64,000 bases of DNA, from assembly GCA_963817735.1 (NCBI GenBank), contig CAWFPP010000010.1:248001-312000 (forward strand). Reading direction: 5' to 3'. The number at the start of each line of letters is the position of its first letter. Position 1 is the first letter of the stretch. A program made the translations under genes and the position numbers. This stretch comes from Bog-473 sp963817735 (lineage in GTDB: Bacteria > Actinomycetota > Acidimicrobiia > Acidimicrobiales > RAAP-2). Below the pieces are notes generated by a model. That model worked only from the letters and a program-made list of their open reading frames with translations, was not told where the DNA came from and did no database searches. Below, in pieces: positions 33,034 through 40,707 of this stretch.

Positions 33034-34239
33034 ATGCCCAAGCCCATTGTCGACTTTCCCGTCTTCGACGCCGACAACCACATGTACGAGACGACGGACG
33101 CCTTCACGAAGTTCCTCCCCCCCGAGTACTCGGGGCTGATCAAGTACGTGGAGGTCAACGGGCGCACGAAGATCGCCGTGCGCAACGTGATCTCCGAGTA
33201 CATCCCCAACCCCACCTTCAACGTGGTCGGCCGACCGGGCGCGTCGGAGGAACTCTTCAAGCACGGGAACCCCGAAGGGAAGACACGACGCGAGCTGATG
33301 GGGGACCCGATTCGCTCGCCCGAGGCGTTCTTCTCGCCCGAGCCTCGTCTGGCGCTCATGGACGAGCTCGGGCTCGACCGCGCGCTGATGTGGCCGACGC
33401 TGGCCAGCTTGCTCGAGGAGCGCCTGGCCGACGACCCCGATGCCACGCACGTCGTCGTGCACGCGCTGAATCAGTGGATGCACGAGCACTGGACCTTCAA
33501 CTACGAGGGCCGGATCTTCGCGTCACCGGTCATCACGCTGCCCATCGTCGACAAGGCGATCGAGGAACTCGAATGGGTCGTGGAGCGCGGCGCCAAGCTC
33601 ATCCTCATCAGGCCGGCACCGGTGCCGGGCTACCGCGGCTACCGCTCCTTCGCGTTGCCCGAGTTCGATCCCTTCTGGCAGCGGGTGACCGAGCTCGACG
33701 TCACGGTCGGCATGCACGCCTCCGACGACGGCCTCACCCGCTACTACAACCAGTGGGAGGGCATCCAAGGCGGGGAGCATCTCCCGTTCGCCGGCCGCAG
33801 GTCGGCCTTCTTGGACATCGCGCACACGCAGGGCCGGGGCATCTTCGACACGGTGGCGTCGCTGATCGGCCACGGCCTGCTGAGCCGGTTCCCCTCGTTG
33901 CGCATCCTCCCGGTGGAGAACGGCTCGGCCTGGGTGCGCCCGCTGATCGACGCCATGGGGCGCTCCTACGCGCACGAGCCGGGGATCTACGACGAGGACC
34001 CCATCATGGTTCTGAAGCGCAACATCTGGATCCACCCGTTCCACGAGGAGGACCCGCGCGGCCTCATCAAGCTGGTGGGCGCGGACCGCGTCGTCTTCGG
34101 TTCGGACTACCCGCACATTGAGGGGATGTCCGAGCCGCTCTCCTACGTCAACGAGCTGGAGGGCTTGTCGCACGACGAGATGGCAATGGTCATGGGCGGC
34201 AACCTGGCCGAGGTGATGAAGCTTCCCTTCGCCGCATAG
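33034..34239 (+). CDS. Amidohydrolase family (COG2159-type) hydrolase, copy 3
   Basis: TIM-barrel hydrolase of 401 aa, starting at the ATG at 33034 behind a strong GGAGGTGG ribosome site. The N-terminal metal segment is FPVFDADNHMYE (Asp12, Asp14, His16). It aligns over its whole length with copy 1, including ISEYIPNPTF, NEGRIFA-type and VFGSDYPH segments, so the two arose by duplication and may act on related substrates. The reaction is unknown; COG2159 members are mostly decarboxylases or hydrolases. Its stop is followed by a perfect hairpin shared with the converging membrane protein gene. Confidence 0.85.
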   Translation: MPKPIVDFPVFDADNHMYETTDAFTKFLPPEYSGLIKYVEVNGRTKIAVRNVISEYIPNPTFNVVGRPGASEELFKHGNPEGKTRRELMGDPIRSPEAFFSPEPRLALMDELGLDRALMWPTLASLLEERLADDPDATHVVVHALNQWMHEHWTFNYEGRIFASPVITLPIVDKAIEELEWVVERGAKLILIRPAPVPGYRGYRSFALPEFDPFWQRVTELDVTVGMHASDDGLTRYYNQWEGIQGGEHLPFAGRRSAFLDIAHTQGRGIFDTVASLIGHGLLSRFPSLRILPVENGSAWVRPLIDAMGRSYAHEPGIYDEDPIMVLKRNIWIHPFHEEDPRGLIKLVGADRVVFGSDYPHIEGMSEPLSYVNELEGLSHDEMAMVMGGNLAEVMKLPFAA

Positions 34240-34286
34240 GCGGCCACTTCTCCTTGCCGCTGCCCACCGGCATTCGCACGCGCACG

Positions 34287-34317
34287 GAATCAGTGCACGG
34301 ATTCCGTGCACTGATTC
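34287..34317. terminator. Bidirectional hairpin terminator
   Basis: GAATCAGTGCACGGA (34287-34301) and TCCGTGCACTGATTC (34303-34317) are perfect 15-bp complements with a one-base loop. It stands between two converging genes and overlaps the stop codon of the minus-strand gene. Confidence 0.8.
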
Positions 34318-36769
34318 AGATGTAGTCGCTCCGGCGCATCCAGACCAGCGTCGCCCAGCCCCAGATCGGCGGCAGGTAGGCGGTGCAGAAGCGTTGGATC
34401 AAGACCGCGGCCACGGCCTGGTCCTGCGGAACGCCGGCCGCGGTGAGCCCGGCGATGAGACCGACCTCGACGACACCGGCGCCGCCCGGAACGGGCACGG
34501 CGGCACCGATGGTGGCCGCCAGGGTGATCACCACGATGAGGGTGGCGAAGCTGGCGTGCTCGCCCACGGCGTGGAGCGTGGCCCCGAGACACAGGGCGAT
34601 GAGGACCTGGCTGCACAGGGATCCACCGAGGACGTAGCCGATCTTCCGTGGTTCCACCGCGATGGCCTTGATGTCGCTCCAGATCCTGACGAGGTGGGGC
34701 CGGGCCTTCTCCGCCGCCAGGCGCCGCACCTTGGGCACGAACGTCACGACCCCCACGAGGACGGCGACGACGAGGACGACAATGAGGATGATCCAGACAG
34801 CGCCCTGGTGGCTCCCACCGTCGTTCGAAGTCGGCTCATGGAAATCACCCAGGGCGAAGGGGATGCACACCAGGAACAGAGCCGCCTTCATCACCCAGCT
34901 CGCCGTCCCCGCGATGGCTCCCGAGCTGATGGCTGCCGACGCGTCCAGGCCCTGGCGTTGGAAGAAGCGGACGCGGACGCCGAAGACCGCGGCGTCACCC
35001 CCGACGAAGGACGTGAACATGTTGGAGGTCTCGAGCGCAACGCAGCGCCCGAAGGGCAGCGGGCCCCTCACGGCGCCGGTCAGCGCCCAGGCGCCGGTGA
35101 CCACCGGCAGTTGCGCCAGGACGAAGGCCGCGGCGACCCAGCCCCAGGCGGCGCCCCGGATGACGCTCAGCGAGCCCGCCGCATCGGTGAGCACGCCGAT
35201 GATCAGCCAGAGGCCGACCAGGCTGCCCACCACCATCAGCAGGTTGGGCCAGCTGATGCGCTTTGCCTCGACCAGTTTCGGTGCCTCGACCCCGGCGGCG
35301 CCGGCGAGCGCCTCACGCAGCGACTTGAGGAAGCCCTTGTGCGACCGGGCTCTGCGCTCGGTCTCGGGGTCGAGCGCAGAGCGCTGCAAGCAGGTGAGGA
35401 CGGCCTCGATCGTCTCCGTGTCGAGCACGCGGCACGTCGCGGCGACGGCGCGTTCGACGCCGACCACCACCGCCACGGCGGCCACCGCGGCGGCCAGGTC
35501 GCGATCGGTGCGCATGGCCGGGGCCGAGGCCGAGGCGCACCGGAAGTCGCGCAGCAACGGACCCGGCGCGGTGACCACCAGCGTCTCCGGGCTCAGCGCG
35601 CCGTGGGAGATGCCGGCCTGGCGCAGCAACAGCACGGAGTGCAGGAAGCCGTCGACGTCGTCGTCGCGAACCTCGACCCCTTCCAGTTGGGAGAGCCGGC
35701 GTCCAGCGGGTAGCCGCGTGACCAACGCGGCATCGCGGGCCGGCCCGCAGCGCCCGGCCGCCACGACCTCGGGAACACGCGTGCCGGCGTGGGCCGCCAG
35801 GAACGTCAGGTAGGCCTCGTGCTCCACCTGCTGGAGCCGGTTGATCATGAGGGTCGGTCCCGAATCGCGGTAGATGCAGAAGCGCCATACCTTGCGCAGC
35901 CACTGCGCGTCGGCGGCGTCGCGCCCGTAGACGGCGAGTTCGAGCGGGCGGCCCGCCGTGTCGGTGCCCGCGAACGAGGCGACGCCCCATTCCTGACGTT
36001 CCATGGTGCTGAGTCCCTCCACCTCTATCTGCAGATCGCGCACGGCTTCGGTGACCTCCGCAGCGGACGGGAGCCCGTTGGGAGCGCCCATGGCGAGGTG
36101 GCATGCGGCCGCGGTACCCCACCCGACGATGACGGCGGCGATCACGCCGAGCGGCAGTCCGTAGGCGCCGACGACTGCGCAGAGCCCGGCCAGCGCTATG
36201 GCGCCGATCACGAGGCGGTGCATCGGGCGGCTCAGGTACGGCAGCCCCGCCAGGGCCACCGCGGTGGCGATGGCGAGCTGCACGATGGGAAACCGTGGGT
36301 CGAAGCCGGAGAACTCCGCAATGGGCGCACGCCCGGCGGCGGGGCCCAGCAGCGCGTCGAGCAGCAGGCAGACGAGGAGTGCGCCCACGCCGGCCACGGC
36401 CATCTGGCGCACGGCCGTCAGGCGCGGCACGAGCAGGCCGATCAGGACCAGGGTCACGATCACGCCGATCGACCCGGCGAACCAGATGGCCGTGATCAAC
36501 CACTGGATGCCGACCGGTGGAGGGGTGAGGAGCTCGGTGAGGTGGATCTCCACGGAGGTGTTGGCCTGCGCCAGCGGCACGCAGATGACGAGGAGCACGA
36601 CGGCGAGGCCGACGCGCACGGCGTCCGAGGCCCGCCGCCGGGTGGTGCCACCGCCGTGCGGCCCGAGGAGCATTGAGCGGACCCGCTGGCTCCACGAGGT
36701 GTGGCCCACATCCTCCGGGACGGACGTCAGCTCCGCGCTGCCCGCTCCGGCTGACCCCATGACCTTCAT
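34316..36769 (-). CDS. Membrane protein: degenerate kinase domain plus flippase-like (UPF0104) domain
   Basis: Large protein of 817 aa from the ATG at 36769. Residues about 45-235 hold several membrane helices. About 290-520 resemble a RIO/ABC1-type kinase fold, but the catalytic loop reads SHGALSPETLVV and the metal loop LLRDFRCAS, so the catalytic Asp and Asn are lost. About 530-817 form the lysylphosphatidylglycerol-synthase-type transmembrane domain (UPF0104), with SFVGGDAAVFGVRV and the end motif AAVPVPGGAGVVEVGLI. Such proteins are thought to move lipids or polyprenyl-linked sugars across the membrane. A pseudokinase sensor joined to a flippase-like domain is an inference. Frames open further upstream lack a plausible start. 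Confidence 0.8.
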   Translation of the reverse strand: MKVMGSAGAGSAELTSVPEDVGHTSWSQRVRSMLLGPHGGGTTRRRASDAVRVGLAVVLLVICVPLAQANTSVEIHLTELLTPPPVGIQWLITAIWFAGSIGVIVTLVLIGLLVPRLTAVRQMAVAGVGALLVCLLLDALLGPAAGRAPIAEFSGFDPRFPIVQLAIATAVALAGLPYLSRPMHRLVIGAIALAGLCAVVGAYGLPLGVIAAVIVGWGTAAACHLAMGAPNGLPSAAEVTEAVRDLQIEVEGLSTMERQEWGVASFAGTDTAGRPLELAVYGRDAADAQWLRKVWRFCIYRDSGPTLMINRLQQVEHEAYLTFLAAHAGTRVPEVVAAGRCGPARDAALVTRLPAGRRLSQLEGVEVRDDDVDGFLHSVLLLRQAGISHGALSPETLVVTAPGPLLRDFRCASASAPAMRTDRDLAAAVAAVAVVVGVERAVAATCRVLDTETIEAVLTCLQRSALDPETERRARSHKGFLKSLREALAGAAGVEAPKLVEAKRISWPNLLMVVGSLVGLWLIIGVLTDAAGSLSVIRGAAWGWVAAAFVLAQLPVVTGAWALTGAVRGPLPFGRCVALETSNMFTSFVGGDAAVFGVRVRFFQRQGLDASAAISSGAIAGTASWVMKAALFLVCIPFALGDFHEPTSNDGGSHQGAVWIILIVVLVVAVLVGVVTFVPKVRRLAAEKARPHLVRIWSDIKAIAVEPRKIGYVLGGSLCSQVLIALCLGATLHAVGEHASFATLIVVITLAATIGAAVPVPGGAGVVEVGLIAGLTAAGVPQDQAVAAVLIQRFCTAYLPPIWGWATLVWMRRSDYI

Positions 36770-36907
36770 GTCGGTAGGCCGTCCCGGCGTCTTGCGCTTG
36801 CGGGCCCCGCACCAGCTGGCATGGCTGCAATCTTGTCCTTTCCGGAGCTCCTGTCCTGGGAATATGTCCGTCACCGCCCGGGTCCGGCCTAAAATCCCTA
36901 AATACGA

Positions 36908-36936
36908 TTGACTTAGTCGGGTATAGCCCGTATCCT
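36908..36936 (+). promoter_or_regulatory. Vegetative promoter giving a leaderless transcript
   Basis: TTGACT (36908-36913), a 17-base spacer and TATCCT (36931-36936) precede the ATG of the cysteine dioxygenase gene at 36944 by seven bases. The spacing equals that of the promoter at 13,097-13,125, so both genes should lack a 5' leader. Confidence 0.6.
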
Positions 36937-36943
36937 CTCCTGG

Positions 36944-37477
36944 ATGCTCCCCCCGGCCCCAGGCCGCCTCGACCCCCAGGAAGTGGCGAGCCGGCTCGCC
37001 CCGGCCGTGCACTGGCCGGGAGCGTTGGACGCCGAACGTCGCTCGTGGCGTCTGATGGCGCGGACGGCCGACTTCGACGCCTGGCTGATCGCCTGGCCGA
37101 GCGGGGGGAGAGTGGAACTCCATGACCACGGCGCCTCTGCGGGAGCGGTCAGCGTGATCAGCGGCACCCTGGTGGAAGCCGTGCCGTGGCGCGACGACAC
37201 CGGCCGGCTCTCCCTGGTCCGCCAGGAGCTGCGGGCGGGGTCCACGCTCGGATTCGGCGCGGGCCACGTGCACGACGTGACCAACGAGTCCGACGGGCAC
37301 ACGCTCAGCCTGCACGTCTACAGCCCCGCCCTGACCACCATGACCTTCTACGAGGTGGCCGCAGAGCAACTCGCGCCGCGCCAGGTGCTCTGGTCCGCCG
37401 ACGGCAGCGGCGAATCCGCGCACGCCGCGCCCGGAGCCGGGAGCGGGACGGGCAGCGCAGCGGCCGCTGCCCGGTGA
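36944..37477 (+). CDS. Cysteine dioxygenase type I
   Basis: Cupin-fold iron enzyme of 177 aa that oxidises cysteine to cysteine sulfinate with O2. The metal triad is visible: His60 and His62 in VELHDHG and His110 in AGHVHDV, the three-His arrangement of the family. The Tyr in LHVYSPAL matches the conserved active-site tyrosine, though the Cys of the eukaryotic Cys-Tyr cofactor is absent (Gly at VISG), as usual in bacteria. The last 25 residues are Gly/Ala/Ser-rich. The gene overlaps the following rhodanese gene by four bases (GTGA), indicating coupled sulfur-amino-acid metabolism. Confidence 0.88.
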   Translation: MLPPAPGRLDPQEVASRLAPAVHWPGALDAERRSWRLMARTADFDAWLIAWPSGGRVELHDHGASAGAVSVISGTLVEAVPWRDDTGRLSLVRQELRAGSTLGFGAGHVHDVTNESDGHTLSLHVYSPALTTMTFYEVAAEQLAPRQVLWSADGSGESAHAAPGAGSGTGSAAAAAR

Positions 37478-37923
37478 GCGCCCGCAGCACCGACGATCTG
37501 CTGGCCCAGGCCCGGAGCAGTATCCGACGGGTCGAGCCCGATCAGCTCGAGTCGCTCCGCGCCGGCGGCGCGCTGGTGGTCGACATACGGCCCGCGGCCC
37601 AGCGGGCCGCCGAGGGTGAGCTCGGATTCGGCATCGTCGTCGAGCGCAACGTGCTCGAGTGGCGCTTCGACCTGACCGGCAGCCATGCGCTACCCGAGGT
37701 CCGTCGCTACGACCAGCCCGTGGTGGTGGTGTGTTCGGAGGGCTACGCCTCCAGCCTGGCGGCGGACTCGCTCCGCCGCTTGGGGTTCACCGAGGCGGGG
37801 GACCTGGCCGGTGGCTACCAGGCCTGGCGCCGCTGGCGTGAAGGGACCGCCTCGGGGGCAGCTCCCGGCGTCTCCTGGGAGCGCGCCGGGGAGATTCCGG
37901 CGCAGCCGTTCACGGCCGGGTGA
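37474..37923 (+). CDS. Rhodanese-like sulfurtransferase
   Basis: Single rhodanese domain of 149 aa, starting with GTG at 37474 that overlaps the stop of the cysteine dioxygenase gene. The active-site loop is VVCSEGYASS with the catalytic Cys87 held as persulfide; the N-terminal strand VVDIRPAAQRAAEGE fits the family. It would transfer sulfane sulfur to a thiol acceptor. Cysteine dioxygenase-rhodanese pairs are common in actinobacteria and suggest removal of excess cysteine sulfur. Its 3' end overlaps the stop region of the converging, truncated gene by 14 bases. Confidence 0.88.
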   Translation: MSARSTDDLLAQARSSIRRVEPDQLESLRAGGALVVDIRPAAQRAAEGELGFGIVVERNVLEWRFDLTGSHALPEVRRYDQPVVVVCSEGYASSLAADSLRRLGFTEAGDLAGGYQAWRRWREGTASGAAPGVSWERAGEIPAQPFTAG

Positions 37924-38086
37924 AGCGCGGGGCCGCCTCCCCGCGGAGTCGCCCCGGCGGCAGCAGGCGGCCACAGGCCACGAGCGCCAGGGCCTGCGCC
38001 GGGCCCACCAGCGGCGCACCGGCACCGGTCGACCACTCCAGGTCGTCCGCCTGCAACTGCACATCGCTGAGGTCCGGTATCCCTGC
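37910..38086 (-). pseudogene. C-terminal fragment of a maleylpyruvate-isomerase-family (TIGR03083-like) protein, cut by a join
   Basis: Reading the minus strand to the TGA at 37910-37912 gives about 58 residues: GIPDLSDVQLQADDLEWS, then a GAPLVGPAQALALVACGR core and a short basic end. The W-S-T-G...G-P-A-ALALV-GR pattern matches the C-terminal domain of actinobacterial mycothiol-dependent maleylpyruvate isomerase-like proteins. The frame meets a TAA at 38087-38089 exactly where base composition changes, and no start codon exists. The gene was therefore cut, most simply by a false join at about 38,086. Confidence 0.65.
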
Positions 38087-38091
38087 TTAGC
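38083..38091. other. Probable chimeric join: actinobacterial to acidobacterial DNA
   Basis: Left of this point a minus-strand actinobacterial gene is truncated. Right of it a plus-strand acidobacterial-type frame is already open (… NNQADSIGYY before the first GTG). GC content and codon choice drop sharply. No repeat, tRNA or integrase is seen that would explain a natural insertion. Confidence 0.75.
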
Positions 38092-38892
38092 TCCGCAACA
38101 AACAATCAAGCCGATTCGATCGGTTATTACGTGCTCAGCGGGGAATACGGAGGGTTCTCAATTGCTGGGGATTACACCTGTAGTGCCGGCCACCAGGTGT
38201 ATGTTTACGCGCGAGGCGGCAACAGCGGCGACGACGGGCCGAACTCCGCCATCGGCTTGATGGCTTCGCTCGGTGCATGCCCGGAAGCCGGAAATTTCGA
38301 CACTGCCGCGCCTTTCGTGTTCGTGAACGAAGTGACAACGGTTGCGGCGGCCTATGCGATGGCCGGAATTGCCACGGACGCGACACACGCCGTCAGTTCC
38401 CATGCTGCATCGATGGGCATGGCCAACGCCGCCGACCTTGCGAATATTGCCACGGGAGTGGCCAACGCCGCTTTGCCTTCCAGGCCCGAAATCCAACTTC
38501 CACAGACTAAGATTCATACCCTCGCGAACATCCTGTCCGCGTGCATCAACTCCAGTTCGCCCAACTCAAGTAGTTGCGCCGCTCTGTTCAGCAACGCGCG
38601 GAGCAATGGTACGTCTGGAACGACCCCTGACGACACGGCGACTGCCGCGATAAATATCGCGCGCAATCCGCACGCAAACATCGCTGGTCTATACAGACTC
38701 CAACCAAGGCTGGCGGCTCCATTCCTTCCCGCGCTGGAGTCTGCACCAGAGGATTTCGACCTCTCGTTCGCCGCGGAGGAATCGACGAACTCCATCGCGG
38801 CGCGATCGCTGCGTGAGGCATGCCTGTCACGCAGCTTGTGCGGAAAAGGCATGCTGCAAGAACAGGCGGATCTAAAAGATGCTCCGTTCTAA
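38089..38892 (+). CDS. Acidobacterial-type secreted protein, N-terminally truncated
   Basis: Partial protein of about 267 aa whose frame enters open from the join. The segments YTCSAGHQVYVYARGGN, NSAIGLMASLGAC, VNEVTTVAAAYAMAG and ATAAINIARNP are the hallmark of large acidobacterial exported proteins that usually continue into NHL or beta-propeller repeats. Here the frame ends soon after APEDFDLSF, and the last 45 residues do not match the expected propeller start, so the 3' end may also be frameshifted. The first in-frame start is GTG at 38131, but the true start is lost. Function in the family is unknown. Confidence 0.65.
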   Translation, partial: SSATNNQADSIGYYVLSGEYGGFSIAGDYTCSAGHQVYVYARGGNSGDDGPNSAIGLMASLGACPEAGNFDTAAPFVFVNEVTTVAAAYAMAGIATDATHAVSSHAASMGMANAADLANIATGVANAALPSRPEIQLPQTKIHTLANILSACINSSSPNSSSCAALFSNARSNGTSGTTPDDTATAAINIARNPHANIAGLYRLQPRLAAPFLPALESAPEDFDLSFAAEESTNSIAARSLREACLSRSLCGKGMLQEQADLKDAPF

Positions 38893-39065
38893 TTGCTCAT
38901 TTGTTCTGAGTCGGCACGCACTTCAGGGCGACCGGTCGAAAATGCCGGATACGTGCGTCGATTCTGTCGGTGGTGTCTGTGTCCATGAGATTTGCGACAC
39001 GATGTGGCCGGACATTGTCTCTAAAGTAGTGGTGGGGTACTTACGAAGTCCCAGGGAGTGTACAT

Positions 39066-39767
39066 ATGCGTGCCTCTAGCCTGCTCGGTCTTTCCCTCTG
39101 TTTTGTGTTTACCACCGCGCCAGCAATCTCGCAGGAAATTTCGGTTGGCAGCGTTCGTACCAATATCGAAGGCATTGAAATTCCGCCGGTCCCCAACGTG
39201 CCATTCACAGCCAAAGTAGTGGTCACCTGGAACCAACCACTTGTGGGAGGGGGCATTGCATCGCGAAAGTATTACACGATGGTGGCACGCGACTCTCAAG
39301 GACGTGTGCGCCGCGAAACGCGCGTATTCGTTAATGCGAATTCCGGTGAAGACCCTCCGCTGAGAAGCTTCACGATATTCGATCCTGTCTCCGGCACGCG
39401 CACGATTTGTACCAAGGCTTCGATGACTTGCGCTACCAGCCCCTTTGATGTACACGCGATGTTGACGGAAAATACTGGCGATAATGGTAACGGAAAGCGC
39501 GAGAACCTTGGCCAGCAGACCATGCAGGGTTTGCCGGTGACCGGCACGCGGGAGACGGTGTCGAATGCCTCGGGCACGCGGGTGGGCCTACGTCGCACGG
39601 ATGTCTGGTATTCTTCCGACCTGCACATGGCCCTCTCCGTGATTCGGAGCGATCAGCAGTTAGGGGAAGTAACACTCAACGTGACAAATCTTGTGCGGGG
39701 AGAGCCCGAGGCAATGTGGATGGAAATCCCGGCTGGATACCGGGTAATGGGCGCCAGCACGCCGTAG
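39066..39767 (+). CDS. Acidobacterial-type secreted hypothetical protein
   Basis: Exported protein of 233 aa with a signal peptide at residues 1-22 (cleavage after Ala-Ile-Ser). The beta-rich mature part contains FTAKVVVTWNQPL and ARDSQGRVRRETR, a phrase that recurs in acidobacterial secreted proteins with the pattern of R.DSQGR.R.E. No catalytic motif is visible. It is intact, unlike its downstream neighbours, and is preceded by a spacer of about 170 bases. The function is unknown; outer-membrane or periplasmic location is likely. Confidence 0.7.
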   Translation: MRASSLLGLSLCFVFTTAPAISQEISVGSVRTNIEGIEIPPVPNVPFTAKVVVTWNQPLVGGGIASRKYYTMVARDSQGRVRRETRVFVNANSGEDPPLRSFTIFDPVSGTRTICTKASMTCATSPFDVHAMLTENTGDNGNGKRENLGQQTMQGLPVTGTRETVSNASGTRVGLRRTDVWYSSDLHMALSVIRSDQQLGEVTLNVTNLVRGEPEAMWMEIPAGYRVMGASTP

Positions 39768-39858
39768 TGGGGTGGTAAGACGCAGAGGTTGAGATCCTTC
39801 GTCACAAAAGACGCTCCTCAGGAAGACAGCGCGGTGTTCTTAAGGAGAGTGGGACAGT

Positions 39859-40680
39859 ATGTGGCGACACAGGACTGAGTGTTTATTGCTGCTTGCCACG
39901 CTGTTCATTCTTGGGTTCATGGCCGTGGATGCGAATGCACAGGCAAGCGACGCGGTCACGGTGCGCAGCGATTCATGGAGTATTGTGCCGGTTGTCACGG
40001 TGCCGATGCCAAGGGCGGGGACAAAGCTCCCGCGCTCTATTTCTGCGGCGAACCCCGTCAATCGCTCCGACTCAGAACTTTTTCGAATTGTGCACGATGG
40101 GACAAAGGGCGGGATGCCACCCTTCGCCCAGATCGGCGATGCAAACATCAGAGCCGTGGTGCAATTCCTCAGGAGGCTCGAAAACAACACGCGTCTCGAA
40201 GTCCGGCTCGGCAGAGGTGGCCGTCACGGGAGACGTCGATGCCGGGCCGGGCATTGTATTTTGGCAAGGCGCAATGCTCCACAGTGCCATCTGATGCAAG
40301 GAAAGGGCGGGTTTATCGCGAGAAGTCTGACAGCCTACGGCCGGAACGCACGTCGCCGATGAGATCCTGCACGCCATCACGACTCCGGATACTCCGCTCG
40401 TGCCTTCATCGCAAGTAGTGACGGTGACGACCAGCACCGGGCAGAAGCTGACTGGCGTGCTGCGAAACGAGGACAACTTTAACCTGGAACTGCAGAGCGA
40501 AGACGGCCGCTATCATTTGCTGGCGCAGGAGCGACGTCACGGACGTGCACTACACCGAGACACTCGCTGATGCCGCGTGACTACGGCACGCGGCTTTCGC
40601 CAAAGGAACTCAATGACATTGTGAGTTTTCTGATTGCCGCGAGCAAAAATCCGCGCCCGGAGAAGGTGGACAGTCGATGA
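39859..40680 (+). pseudogene. Dihaem cytochrome c gene broken by several frameshifts
   Basis: Joined by hand across frames, the region encodes an exported c-type cytochrome. It starts at 39859 with a signal peptide (LLLLATLFILGFMAV), then a first haem site CAGCHG in another frame (near 39985), an SDSELFRIVHDGTKGGMPPF segment split over two frames, a second haem site read as CSTVPSD because an extra G near 40281 breaks CSTCH, and a C-terminal DYGTRLSPKELNDIVSFL part ending at TGA 40678-40680. At least four indels are needed. The encoded protein would feed electrons to or from the PQQ dehydrogenase encoded next. Confidence 0.7.
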
Positions 40681-40707
40681 CTTGCCCGGAACTGGGCGGC
40701 ACTGAAA

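Noticed and set aside
36770..37423. N-terminal extension of the flippase-like protein by 218 codons
   Set aside because: It runs antisense through the cysteine dioxygenase gene and its promoter; the ATG at 36769 suits the protein better.
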